Origin: Dehalococcoidales bacterium
GTDB lineage: Bacteria > Chloroflexota > Dehalococcoidia > Dehalococcoidales > RBG-16-60-22
Length of the DNA: 33,023 bases
Direction: 5' to 3'
NCBI GenBank assembly: GCA_016930185.1
Contig: JAFGHK010000063.1
Span: 1-33,023, forward strand
Positions 1-8,579 of the stretch are shown in pieces. Position 1 is the stretch's first letter. The number at the start of each line of letters is the position of its first letter. A model generated the notes under the pieces. The model searched no databases, was not told where the DNA came from, and saw only the letters and a list, made by a program, of their open reading frames with translations. The position numbers and the translations under genes were made by a program.

Positions 1-819
1 ACCCTGCCCGCCATGATACAATGGTCGAAAAAACGCAAGTACCCCTTCCTGTTCTTTACGGAAGCGTCCATTAATCTCGCCGATGATGAGGAATTGATGG
101 ACTTAATGTCGGAGGCCGGTTTTAACCGCGTCTTTATCGGCATCGAAACCCCCAATGAAGACAGCCTGGTGGAATGCAATAAGTACCAGAATACAAACCG
201 CGATATGGCAGCTGCGGTGAAAAAAATGCAGAACCACGGTTTTGAGGTGCAGGGAGGTTTTATTATCGGATTTGATAGCGACCCTCTCTCCATCTTCAAG
301 AGACAGATTCAGTTTATTCAAAAGACCGGCATCGTTACCGCTATGGTCGGCCTGCTCAATGCCCCCAAGGGCACAAAACTCTACCAGCGCCTTGAGAAGG
401 AAAACCGTTTGCTTAAAAATTTCACCGGGGATAATACTGACTTTTCCATCAACTTCGTTCCCAGGATGAAATTAGAGACTCTCATCGAAGGTTATAAGCA
501 TGTCATGGAAACCATTTACTCGCCGCGCTATTACTATGAAAGAGTCGTCGCTTTCCTCAAGGAATATAAACCGAGAAGGGCCGCAGGTATCTCAAAACTT
601 GAGCTCTATCACGTTGTCGGTTTCTTCAAAGCCTTCTGGTATCTGGGCATCCGGTATAAAGGCAGAAGGTATTTCTGGCGACTCCTCATTACCACGCTCA
701 TTAAGCGGCCCCGCCACTTCGGCATATCGGTAGGCCTGTCTGCCTCCGGCTTTCACTTCTATAAGGTCGTCGAGAGCTACAATGAAGTACTTGTCCAGCT
801 CCGCCAGCAGGAAGCTTAA
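1..819 (+). CDS. B12-binding-type radical SAM protein, C-terminal part (5' truncated)
   Basis: The reading frame is open from base 1 (the codons before the ATG at 13 read T-L-P-A), so the gene starts upstream and the Met at 13 is probably internal. The visible part holds the second half of a radical SAM barrel: FIGIETPNEDSL (the GIET/GIES strand) and GGFIIGFDSD, followed by an alpha-helical tail resembling the DUF4070 region of B12-binding radical SAM proteins. The CxxxCxxC cluster motif and the cobalamin domain would lie outside the window. Family members of this build act in tailoring of lipids, cofactors or secondary metabolites; no substrate can be assigned here. The tail after about residue 185 is basic and aromatic, which would fit membrane-proximal work, but this is inference. 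Confidence 0.8.
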   Translation, partial: TLPAMIQWSKKRKYPFLFFTEASINLADDEELMDLMSEAGFNRVFIGIETPNEDSLVECNKYQNTNRDMAAAVKKMQNHGFEVQGGFIIGFDSDPLSIFKRQIQFIQKTGIVTAMVGLLNAPKGTKLYQRLEKENRLLKNFTGDNTDFSINFVPRMKLETLIEGYKHVMETIYSPRYYYERVVAFLKEYKPRRAAGISKLELYHVVGFFKAFWYLGIRYKGRRYFWRLLITTLIKRPRHFGISVGLSASGFHFYKVVESYNEVLVQLRQQEA

Positions 820-1103
820 GCCCCCCGCCCCTTTACCCCCCACTGCTTGCCCTTCGTAGCTTTAGCGTAGGAGGGTCATTGCGAGACTCGACAAAGTCGG
901 GTTGTGGCAATCTACATCTCCCGACGTCATTCCCGCGTAAGCGGGAATCCAGACCCCTTTTCCCCCTTTTGTCATGCTGGAGTCCCAGTTTATCGGGACG
1001 AAGCATATCGGGGTGGGGCAGGGGTTTCCTTCACTGAACCCCCTCCGTTATTCCCAACCCGCCTATCCCGTACTTCAGTCGAGGATTGGAAATCCAGCCG
1101 AAT
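820..1103. repeat. Intergenic cluster of dispersed palindromic (REP-like) repeats
   Basis: This spacer has no credible gene. At least three repeat-like units lie side by side. Unit A, about 875-913, runs from GTCATTGCGAG to GTGGCAATCT. Unit B, about 925-952, holds a perfect palindrome with 8-bp arms, ATTCCCGC (929-936) and GCGGGAAT (941-948), around a GTAA loop. Unit C, about 970-1010, begins GTCATGCTGG and has short GTCCC/GGGAC arms. Sequences of the GTCATTGCGAG and GTCATTCCCGC types are known as dispersed intergenic repeats in many bacterial genomes. The rest, to about 1100, looks like decayed copies. Confidence 0.7.
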
Positions 1104-1131
1104 TTGACAAATGTATTCATAGGAGTATAAT
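1104..1131 (+). promoter_or_regulatory. Sigma70-type promoter of the ATPase cassette
   Basis: TTGACA at 1104-1109 and TATAAT at 1126-1131, separated by 16 bp; both hexamers match the consensus perfectly. They lie 33 bp upstream of the first cassette gene, exactly where the base composition turns AT-rich, which suggests the cassette carries its own promoter. Confidence 0.75.
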
Positions 1132-1164
1132 TTTAATTACCTTACATAATAAGGGGGCAATACC

Positions 1165-1359
1165 ATGTCAAAGGAAGAAGAGGAAGATACTTCCAAACCT
1201 ATTCCAGACCAAATATTTGAAGAAATGATTTCCGATGTTCGAAAACACCCTGAATTCGACACTGAATTGGTAAAAAAAGTTGAAAAACTTTACGCGAACG
1301 GCGGGTTACAGAAGGCTACAAAAATCATTGAGACTATAATACCCGAATTAGAGTCATAA
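1165..1359 (+). CDS. Small acidic helical protein, first gene of the ATPase cassette
   Basis: A 64-residue protein of unknown function. The first nine residues are strongly acidic (SKEEEED), followed by two predicted amphipathic helices, about 15-26 and 33-62. No signal peptide, membrane segment or metal motif is visible. The ATG at 1165 has a GGGGG Shine-Dalgarno-like tract eight bases upstream and is served by the promoter at 1104-1131. The stop codon ends one base before the ATG of the large ATPase gene, so the two are almost certainly co-transcribed and probably translationally coupled. Low GC matches the ATPase and not the left and right flanks. It could be a partner subunit, a regulator or an antitoxin-like factor; the sequence does not decide. 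Confidence 0.7.
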   Translation: MSKEEEEDTSKPIPDQIFEEMISDVRKHPEFDTELVKKVEKLYANGGLQKATKIIETIIPELES

Positions 1360-1360
1360 A

Positions 1361-3832
1361 ATGAAAATATTTGAATTAGACATTGAGAATGTGCGAGGAA
1401 TTCCAAATCTATCATTAAGACCTGGTGGGAAAAATCTTGTTGTCTGGGGATTAAATGGGTCGGGTAAGAGCGCAGTTGTAGATGCCATTGATTTTTTATT
1501 AACGGGTCACATATCGCGTTTAATTGGTGAGGGTACAGGTGATATATCGTTAGCCAAGCATGGACATCACATCCTGCATAAGCAAGAAGAGGCAATGGTA
1601 CGTGCTTTAATAAAATTAGATTTAGTAAAAGAACCCATTGAAATAAAACGGCACATGGATAAGCCTACAGATGTTGAGATAAATTGCGAAAAGGATTCGA
1701 AGGAATTTGTTGAATTTGTCCTTTGGAATGCCCAAAGAGGGCAGCATGTACTTGCTCGGCGTGAAATTTTAAAGTATATACACTCGGAAGCAGGAAATCG
1801 AGCAAAAAGAATTCAAGAATTATTAAATTTAAGTGATATTGAGAGTATTAGAGGCGCTCTTGTTTCGGTAAAACATAGAGCTGAGGAGGAAAATCGTACT
1901 TCTCAGCATGGTGTTAAAGTGGCAGAAGCAGCTATTAATCAAACGGTGGGTGAGAAGAGTTTTTCACAACAATCAATATTAGATTATTCCAATAAAAACC
2001 GAAAAACACTTGGAGGAAACGCTCTTACCAAGGTAACAACTATAAATATTCAAAAAGATATTAGGAAGCCTGCAGACTCGTCAAATGTGATAGGCATGAA
2101 TAGTGCACAATTTGATAGAGTGCTTGAAAACGTTAATTCAGAAATATCCCCTGAACAAAAAGAAAAAAGAGCAATAATCGATAAAAAATTAAGGAAGATT
2201 ATACAGGAAATAAGATCTGACAAGGATTCGCTGAAAAAATCTGCACGACTTCAATTGACTCAAGCAGGAATACGACTGATTGATACTGATGGTAGTTGTC
2301 CTCTATGTGATACTCCTTGGAAACCAGGGGAGTTATTGAATTATTTGAAAGAAAAAATTAAAAAAGGAAAGCAAATTGCCGAGAATAATGAGGCGATCAA
2401 TGAAATGTGCAATGAACTTTCAAGTCATTTCGAACAACTTAGTTCCAGTTTAAAAACGTTGATACAGGCAACTGCCAAGATTGAGTTGGTACAAGAGAAA
2501 GCCTTACTTGTGGAATGGTTGAAACAACTTGAGGGATTGTCGGTCTTAATAAATAATCCGATAGAAAAATACCCAATACAGGAAGAGGAAATTGATATAA
2601 TAACAAACTTAAAGGCATCCAAAAAAATAGATCAAGTTTTGGTCAATATTAAAAAGGTCGTGAAGGAAAGAGTTCCTGACCTAACCCCAGAATTAAGTGC
2701 TTGGACATCATTAGTACAACTAACCGAGAACTTAAAAGCTCTGGAAACAGCAAAAGTTAAACTTGAACAATCGAATAAATATTTGAAGAGAGCGACCATA
2801 TTACATGATAGTTTTCATACTGCGAGAGATAAAATAATGGGTGTTCTATATGACACAGTTCGAGATAGATTTGTAGAGTTATATCGACAACTTCACAATG
2901 AAGATGAAAGTAAGTTTACGGCAGTATTAAAACCTGTTGGTCCAGCTTTGGATTTTGAGGTAGACTTTTATAACTGTGGGAGTCATCCGCCACATGCCCT
3001 TCACAGTGAGGGGCATCAAGATAGCATGGGAATTTGTTTATATTTGGCATTAGCCGAAAATTTGAACAAAGGTTTGATAAACCTAATAATCCTCGATGAT
3101 GTAGTTATGTCTGTTGACAACGAGCACCGGAAGAAATTGTGTAGTCTTCTGTCCACATCTTTTCCGGAAAAGCAGTTCATTATAACCACACATGATAGAA
3201 CGTGGGCTAACCAATTGAAAGCTGAGGGGTTAGTAAAATCGAACGAACTAATAGAGTTCAATAATTGGAATATCGATACTGGGCCACAAGTTAGTTATGA
3301 CGTAATTCTATGGGATAAAATCGCAGAGTGCCTTGGAAAAGGAGATGTACCGAATGCCGCTTTTTATCTAAGAAGAGGATTAGAATCTTTCTTCTGTGAA
3401 ACATGCGACTCTTTAGAAGCGTCAATAAAGTATAATATACAACAGAAATGGGAACTAGGTGACTGGTGTCCAGCGGTGTTGAAACAATATCGTAATCTGG
3501 TCAAACAGGGGAAAAATGCAGCGAATTCATGGTCAGATGAAGAAGCCTTAAAAAAATTAGATGAAAGAGAGAAAATTTCAGCAGCGATATTTGAAACAAG
3601 TCAAGCTGAACAGTGGAATATTAACGAGGAAGTACATTATAACAGTTGGAAGGATTCTCAAAAAGAAGATTTCTATCCCGTTGTAGAGGCATTCAAAGAT
3701 TTATGTAGTTTGTTTGAATGTAGTAAATGTGGCTGTAAGCTAAAAGTAGTATCTGCTGATAAAGAAAAAACAAACGTCCGGTGCAGTTGTGGAAACGAAA
3801 ATTGGAATTTAACCGAAAAAAGAAAAAATTGA
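1361..3832 (+). CDS. SMC/Rad50/RloC-like AAA (ABC-type) ATPase with zinc hook and C-terminal zinc ribbon
   Basis: An 823-aa P-loop ATPase of the Rad50/RecF/SMC-like class. Walker A is GLNGSGKS at residues 30-37. A CPLC zinc-hook-like motif lies at 313-316 between two helical, charged stretches (about 150-305 and 330-490), so the coiled-coil arms are short. A signature-like segment HSEGHQDSMG precedes Walker B LIILDD (575-580) and the downstream VVMSVD, and a switch histidine lies in TTHD (H611). After the ATPase comes a roughly 200-residue helical module (about 625-780) and a zinc ribbon (C787-x2-C790, C808-x-C810). This layout recalls phage-defence and DNA-repair ATPases such as RloC, but no canonical HEPN RX4-6H, HNH or TOPRIM motif could be found. 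The gene is clearly more AT-rich than its neighbours, consistent with transfer. The ATPase class is secure; a defence role is inference. Confidence 0.8.
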   Translation: MKIFELDIENVRGIPNLSLRPGGKNLVVWGLNGSGKSAVVDAIDFLLTGHISRLIGEGTGDISLAKHGHHILHKQEEAMVRALIKLDLVKEPIEIKRHMDKPTDVEINCEKDSKEFVEFVLWNAQRGQHVLARREILKYIHSEAGNRAKRIQELLNLSDIESIRGALVSVKHRAEEENRTSQHGVKVAEAAINQTVGEKSFSQQSILDYSNKNRKTLGGNALTKVTTINIQKDIRKPADSSNVIGMNSAQFDRVLENVNSEISPEQKEKRAIIDKKLRKIIQEIRSDKDSLKKSARLQLTQAGIRLIDTDGSCPLCDTPWKPGELLNYLKEKIKKGKQIAENNEAINEMCNELSSHFEQLSSSLKTLIQATAKIELVQEKALLVEWLKQLEGLSVLINNPIEKYPIQEEEIDIITNLKASKKIDQVLVNIKKVVKERVPDLTPELSAWTSLVQLTENLKALETAKVKLEQSNKYLKRATILHDSFHTARDKIMGVLYDTVRDRFVELYRQLHNEDESKFTAVLKPVGPALDFEVDFYNCGSHPPHALHSEGHQDSMGICLYLALAENLNKGLINLIILDDVVMSVDNEHRKKLCSLLSTSFPEKQFIITTHDRTWANQLKAEGLVKSNELIEFNNWNIDTGPQVSYDVILWDKIAECLGKGDVPNAAFYLRRGLESFFCETCDSLEASIKYNIQQKWELGDWCPAVLKQYRNLVKQGKNAANSWSDEEALKKLDEREKISAAIFETSQAEQWNINEEVHYNSWKDSQKEDFYPVVEAFKDLCSLFECSKCGCKLKVVSADKEKTNVRCSCGNENWNLTEKRKN

Positions 3833-4245
3833 CTATTATCTCAATGTGACTAAAAATGTTTGTCCCCTCCCCCCGCGCCATTTTCCCCTTCACTTTCTCC
3901 CCTTAACCCCCCTATAATAGGGGAGAGACAGGGAGATTCAATACTGTAAGCTATCAACTCAACATAACAATTTAACATAACACTATAAAACGCAAAAACG
4001 AACCAGCTACGGCCCAAAGCTAAAACAACAAAAAAATTTTTCCCGAAAACAAATAAAACGAATAACCCTGAAGCTGATTAGCTATGGAAAAATCTTGAAA
4101 AAACGAATAAAATCTCGTCCCTTCCTCTTAACCTCTCCCTTGATGGGAGAGGAATGAAAAGGTGAGGGTGTCCTAACGGTGTGGAGTGGAGGTTTGGTGC
4201 TTGTATCTTGTGATTTGTATCTTACGTGCGGGGGTGGGGGTTTGG
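3833..4245. repeat. Gene-free spacer with inverted and short direct repeats
   Basis: No coding potential was seen. At 4132-4152 a perfect hairpin has arms CCTCTCCC (4132-4139) and GGGAGAGG (4145-4152), followed by GGTGAGGGTG, in the style of a dispersed intergenic repeat. A C-rich/G-rich hairpin lies around 3907-3924. Short direct repeats occur: AACATAACA at 3961 and 3974, AAACGAATAA at 4056 and 4101, and TTGTATCTTG at 4201 and 4263, the last copy already inside the 3' end of the next gene. The AT-rich part, 3930-4110, has the composition of the ATPase cassette and may be its trailing edge. Confidence 0.55.
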
Positions 4246-7200
4246 TTATTGTCCCTTGCTTCTTGTATCTTGCCTGCGCTTAAGCAGGTGTTCCCGTGCC
4301 TGCTGTATGAAAGCCTCGAACCTGATGCCCTCGCCCGGGTCCTTCGTCCCCTCCACCACCACGTTCAGCACCGGCAGCCCGTAGTCCTGGCGGAACTGGT
4401 GCAAAAGCAGGCTCACGATTGTCCCTGGCATGCACCCGAACGGTATGATGTTCACAACCCCGTCGAACCCGTGCTCCGCGTACTCCACGACCCTCCCCAT
4501 GCTCAAGATGGCCTCCCCCTCCACCGCCGGCGACAGGTACTTATGCCCCCGTTCGATTATCTTCTGCATCGGCAGCTCCCGCGTGAACAGCTCGATAGAG
4601 TCGTCGAACTGCCTCCGCAGCCGCTCCACCGTCGTCTCCATCACGATTTCCGTCAGCTTCTGCTTCGTCCAGTCCTTCCAGCCGCCTTCGATGCGATGGC
4701 TGTATCGGAATTCCCGCTCGTGGTCGATGTAGTCGAACCACTCCTCGATTGGCGGCACGCCCACCTGCGACCCCAGCGTCTCCAGCTTCTCGATAAGCCC
4801 GTCGTTGGCGAACCGGTTGCTCCTCACGAATATCTCCCCCACGATGCCGATTCGCGGCTTCGGCGAGCTCGTGTCTATCTTCACCGACTCAAAGGCGTGT
4901 TTGGCTTCGCTTGACAGCTTCTCCAGCACACTCACAGACTGCCCCACGTTCTGTATCAGCCGCTTCAGGTATTCTTCATAGACGGCGTCTATCTCGCCCG
5001 GGTTGACCTCGTAGGGCCTTCTTTCGTGCGTCATTTTCATCATGGAGTCCAGGATGATGAAACCCTTCCAGGCGTTGAGCCGGAACCCCTTGCCCATCGA
5101 TATCATGTCCTTGTGGTAGCCCCCGGTCTGGTCGAATACCAGCACCGGTACATTGGTGAGTCCCAGCTCGTCGAGTATCAGCCGGTGCAGCCGGTTATAC
5201 TGCCCGAAACGGCACGGCCCGCTGGCCGCCGGCATGAAAAACGCCGACTTCTCCGGTTCGAAGTCCGGCGCCATCGTCCTCTTTACGATGTCCCCGGTCG
5301 TGATGATGCTGGGGTAGCATTCCTTGCCCGTCGTGTACTTCCGCCCGATTTCCAGCGTCTGCTGGTTCGACTCCGGCAGGGGTTGGGCGTTTACCCCCCC
5401 ATGGCGCATCGCCGCCGCCAGTATGTACCCATGGTCTATCATGTACGGGATATAGACGATACGCTCGTTGGCGTGGTTCGATGATATGCTGATGTGCTGG
5501 ATGTATTTACTCGTGCCCTGTGTCTTAGCGTTACGTATCGTGTCGATGAAAGCCTCGCACCGCGTTATAACCCCTGCGTCGGCGGAATGCTCGTCGATTT
5601 CTATCGTCAGGAAGGGTTTGCCTTCCGTCTCTTTGCTGAAGAACTTCAGCAAATAGGAGTCTGGCCCGCAGTTAAAGTTCGTTACGTACAGCCCGAAAAG
5701 CCGCTTGTCCTGCGCAATCATTCTGGCCGCGCCCAGTATTTTCTGCCCGGCTTTCCAGTACATGTTCGGATGTGCTTTAATGACCTCTCCCGCCAGCGAC
5801 TGTAAAGGCAGGAAGTCCAGCGGTATCGCCAGCATATTCATGTCCCGCAGCTTTTCCGGGATATTCAGCGTCATCGCCTCGTCGTAGGTGTTATAGGCCC
5901 TTCCCACCACCACGATTGCTTTTTCATCGGGCTTTAGCTGGGAGAGTATTTCCTGCCCCCGCTTCTGCTGCCACTCATTGAACCTGTCGTATGCCTCGAA
6001 CCCTGCCTGAATCGCTTTATCTATCAGCGCGTTCGACTTTACACCGGCTTCGCGTGCCGTTTTCTTTAGGTTTTTCTTCAGCCATTTTCTGCCCCTGTCC
6101 GGGTGAGTGACCGTCCGCAGCACAACCGGGTGCTTGCCGTTCGAATCATTCAGGGCTTCTCTGATATGCGTGCTGCTAAGCACGAGGTAGGGCAGACTCT
6201 GCGTAAGCGGGCAGTTCCACGACTTTTTAAAGTCATCGGATAGCTTCTCCATAGTGCACTGCACCGGCATGAAGATATAGTCTGGCTTCTTTTCCAGTAG
6301 GTTTAGCATGTGCCCGTGCGACATTTTAATGGGCAGGCACGGCTCCTCCACGATATTCTCCACCCCCTGCCGGATAATGTGCCGGTTGGTGGGGTCGGAA
6401 AGCACCACCTGGAACCCTAATTCGGTGAAAAACCCTTTCCACAAAGGATAGAGTTCATGGAAGAACAGCGCTCTGGGGATGCCTACGGTCTTGCCGTTGG
6501 GTTTGTCCGGTTTGTCTTTCGGATATGTGTTCAGTAGAGCCTTAGCGCGTTCCTCGAAGAGGTGTGGCATCTTGGATAACTTCCTCTTCTCCTTCTTTTC
6601 CGTGCTGTCCCACTTGCCGCAGCGCGAACCGTAGAAAAGAGGTTTCTCCCCCTCGAATACCACTTTGTGGATTTCACACCTGTTGGAACAGCTCTGGCAT
6701 TCGAACGAGGAAAGCTCATACTTCCGTTCGGCAAGGTCGAATCCGCGGAAACGTGTCTTTTTACCGCTGGCTTCTATCTCCTCTTTAGCCAGCATGGCCA
6801 CCCCGATAGCCCCGAGGATGTCATGCTGGGGCGGCACATTCACTTTCTTGCCCAGGATGGCTTCAAAAGCAGCCTTAACAGCCCGGTTAAAGGCCGTCCC
6901 TCCCTGGAACAGGATATGCTCGCCGATTTTACGGTCTTCGACTACCTTGGTTAGGTAATTCTTTACCACCGAGTATGCCAGCCCGGCCACCAGGTCTTTC
7001 TTGTCGGCGCCGCGCTGTTTGCAGTAGTTCTGCTGGCTCTCCATGAAAACGGTGCAGCGCTCGCCCAGGTCCAGCGGGTGTTTTGACACTAGCCCCAGCT
7101 TCCCGAATTCTTCCTTGATACTTATTCCCAGCTTTTCCGCTTGCTCTTCAAGGAAAGAGCCGGTACCGGCAGCGCACACCTTATTCATCGCGAAGTCGAT

Positions 7201-8487
7201 AATCGTGCCGTTTTGCAGGCTGATGTATTTGGCATCCTGCCCGCCTATTTCAAAAATGGTATCTACTTCAGGGAAGACGAACGAAGCGGCTTTAGCATGG
7301 CTGGTAATTTCGTTATGGATAACATCGGCGCCGAAGAACTCGCCGGTCATGTACCGCCCGGAGCCGGTGGACCCGGTGCCCTTGATAATTACGCTGTCTC
7401 CCAGTTCCTGACCGACCTCTAGAAGACCCCGCTTGACGGCCTCGATTGGCTGGCTGGCGGTCATCAGGTAGCGCCTCGCCAGCACCTTGTTATCTTTATC
7501 AATCGCGACCACGTTGGTGCTGATAGAGCCTATATCCACGCCGATGTAGGCTTCAACAGATTTACCGGCATCCGGTTTTACTGACTCGATATCAATCGGG
7601 TAATCGTCTCCTTGCAGCGGGGGTAGCGTAACAAACTCATATTTGCGACTGGTAATATAATCTTTCAAGCGCTGGATAGCGTTTTGCGGTAATGTGCCAT
7701 TCTCGCTGGCCAGTGCCGCACCACTAGCCCCGAGGACGGCAAAGTGTTGGGGGATTATCAAGTCATTTTCTTCTAGTTCCAGTACTTCCAGCAGGGCCCG
7801 CCGTATGCCTTTATTAGCTGCCACACCCCCCTGGAAGGAGATAGGCTTGCAGAGGTCACGGCCCCGGATGACCTGTCCTTTATAGTTCCGTATCATCGCA
7901 AAGCATAAACCGGCTACGATGTCATGGACTGGAGTGCCCACTTGCTGCAGGTGAATCATGTCGCTCTTGGCGAAGACGCTGCAGCGGCCGGCTACGCGGG
8001 GCGGGTGTTCCGACTTCAAGGCAACGTCACCGAACTGCTCGATAGGGATACCCATGCGCGAAGCTTGCTGGTCGAGGAAGGAGCCCGTGCCGGCTGCGCA
8101 AACACCGTTAATGGCAAAGTCGCTTACTTTGGGCAGTTTCTCACCGGGCTCTTTTTGCAGGACGATGAGCTTGGAGTCTTCACCGCCTATTTCAAGCACC
8201 GTTTGTACTTCGGGATGAAAATGGGCGGCTCCGGCTGCCTGGGCTGTAATTTCGTTTACGAACGGTATATCCAGCAGGGACGCGATAAGCTGCCCTCCCG
8301 TGCCGGTGGCAGCCGCCGCTTTGAATCTTGCTGGCGGGTGTTTTGCCAGCAGCTCCTCTAAAATTGCCAGGATGGTTTCGACGGGCTGTCCTTTAGTGCG
8401 GACATACCTCGATTCGATGATATTGCTATCATCATCAAGGACTACTGCTTTAGCGGTTACCGAGCCTATATCAATACCGAGTTTCAT
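4246..8487 (-). CDS. 2-hydroxyacyl-CoA dehydratase activase family protein, double ASKHA ATPase fused to DUF2229/HgdB-like region
   Basis: A 1413-aa protein of the BadF/BadG/BcrA/HgdC activase superfamily. It has two complete ASKHA ATPase units in tandem. Unit 1 (about 1-265) has phosphate-1 motif GIDIGS and cluster cysteines C130 (CAAGTGSF) and C169 (GRCSVF). Unit 2 (about 314-570) has GVDIGS and C438 and C478. A four-cysteine knot follows (C597, C600, C604, C623), then a DUF2229 region from about 667, then an HgdB-like C-terminal third containing GCMPGT. In the family, activases bind one [4Fe-4S] cluster per homodimer and use ATP hydrolysis to inject an electron into a dehydratase or reductase. 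Here activator and acceptor-like parts are on one chain. Proteins of this length are known but lack an assigned substrate. No separate hgdAB or bcrBC genes are nearby. The start is the ATG at 8487, downstream of a good promoter; no strong Shine-Dalgarno sequence is visible. Confidence 0.88.
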   Translation of the reverse strand: MKLGIDIGSVTAKAVVLDDDSNIIESRYVRTKGQPVETILAILEELLAKHPPARFKAAAATGTGGQLIASLLDIPFVNEITAQAAGAAHFHPEVQTVLEIGGEDSKLIVLQKEPGEKLPKVSDFAINGVCAAGTGSFLDQQASRMGIPIEQFGDVALKSEHPPRVAGRCSVFAKSDMIHLQQVGTPVHDIVAGLCFAMIRNYKGQVIRGRDLCKPISFQGGVAANKGIRRALLEVLELEENDLIIPQHFAVLGASGAALASENGTLPQNAIQRLKDYITSRKYEFVTLPPLQGDDYPIDIESVKPDAGKSVEAYIGVDIGSISTNVVAIDKDNKVLARRYLMTASQPIEAVKRGLLEVGQELGDSVIIKGTGSTGSGRYMTGEFFGADVIHNEITSHAKAASFVFPEVDTIFEIGGQDAKYISLQNGTIIDFAMNKVCAAGTGSFLEEQAEKLGISIKEEFGKLGLVSKHPLDLGERCTVFMESQQNYCKQRGADKKDLVAGLAYSVVKNYLTKVVEDRKIGEHILFQGGTAFNRAVKAAFEAILGKKVNVPPQHDILGAIGVAMLAKEEIEASGKKTRFRGFDLAERKYELSSFECQSCSNRCEIHKVVFEGEKPLFYGSRCGKWDSTEKKEKRKLSKMPHLFEERAKALLNTYPKDKPDKPNGKTVGIPRALFFHELYPLWKGFFTELGFQVVLSDPTNRHIIRQGVENIVEEPCLPIKMSHGHMLNLLEKKPDYIFMPVQCTMEKLSDDFKKSWNCPLTQSLPYLVLSSTHIREALNDSNGKHPVVLRTVTHPDRGRKWLKKNLKKTAREAGVKSNALIDKAIQAGFEAYDRFNEWQQKRGQEILSQLKPDEKAIVVVGRAYNTYDEAMTLNIPEKLRDMNMLAIPLDFLPLQSLAGEVIKAHPNMYWKAGQKILGAARMIAQDKRLFGLYVTNFNCGPDSYLLKFFSKETEGKPFLTIEIDEHSADAGVITRCEAFIDTIRNAKTQGTSKYIQHISISSNHANERIVYIPYMIDHGYILAAAMRHGGVNAQPLPESNQQTLEIGRKYTTGKECYPSIITTGDIVKRTMAPDFEPEKSAFFMPAASGPCRFGQYNRLHRLILDELGLTNVPVLVFDQTGGYHKDMISMGKGFRLNAWKGFIILDSMMKMTHERRPYEVNPGEIDAVYEEYLKRLIQNVGQSVSVLEKLSSEAKHAFESVKIDTSSPKPRIGIVGEIFVRSNRFANDGLIEKLETLGSQVGVPPIEEWFDYIDHEREFRYSHRIEGGWKDWTKQKLTEIVMETTVERLRRQFDDSIELFTRELPMQKIIERGHKYLSPAVEGEAILSMGRVVEYAEHGFDGVVNIIPFGCMPGTIVSLLLHQFRQDYGLPVLNVVVEGTKDPGEGIRFEAFIQQAREHLLKRRQDTRSKGQ

Positions 8488-8508
8488 GTTATAGCATTTA
8501 GAATGAAT

Positions 8509-8529
8509 TACACATAAATAATAAGTGTA
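8509..8529. promoter_or_regulatory. Possible operator palindrome in the activase leader
   Basis: TACAC and GTGTA arms with an 11-bp AT-only spacer lie between the promoter and the ATG of the activase gene. The site is short and AT-rich, so chance is possible. Confidence 0.3.
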
Positions 8530-8538
8530 CTGCTCTAT

Positions 8539-8567
8539 ATTATAGCCTTATGGAAAATGTGTGTAAA
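8539..8567 (-). promoter_or_regulatory. Promoter of the activase gene
   Basis: On the minus strand, TTTACA (8567-8562) and TATAAT (8544-8539) are spaced by 17 bp. This is a near-consensus sigma70 promoter about 50 bases upstream of the ATG at 8487. Confidence 0.65.
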
Positions 8568-8579
8568 CTAGAGAGTAGT

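Noticed and set aside
820-4245. Repeats as a CRISPR array
   Set aside because: Repeat units differ from each other and are not regularly spaced; no cas genes are present.
4186-4914. 242-codon open frame on the plus strand
   Set aside because: Lies antisense to the conserved activase gene; Pro/Arg/His/Leu-rich shadow composition with no family resemblance.
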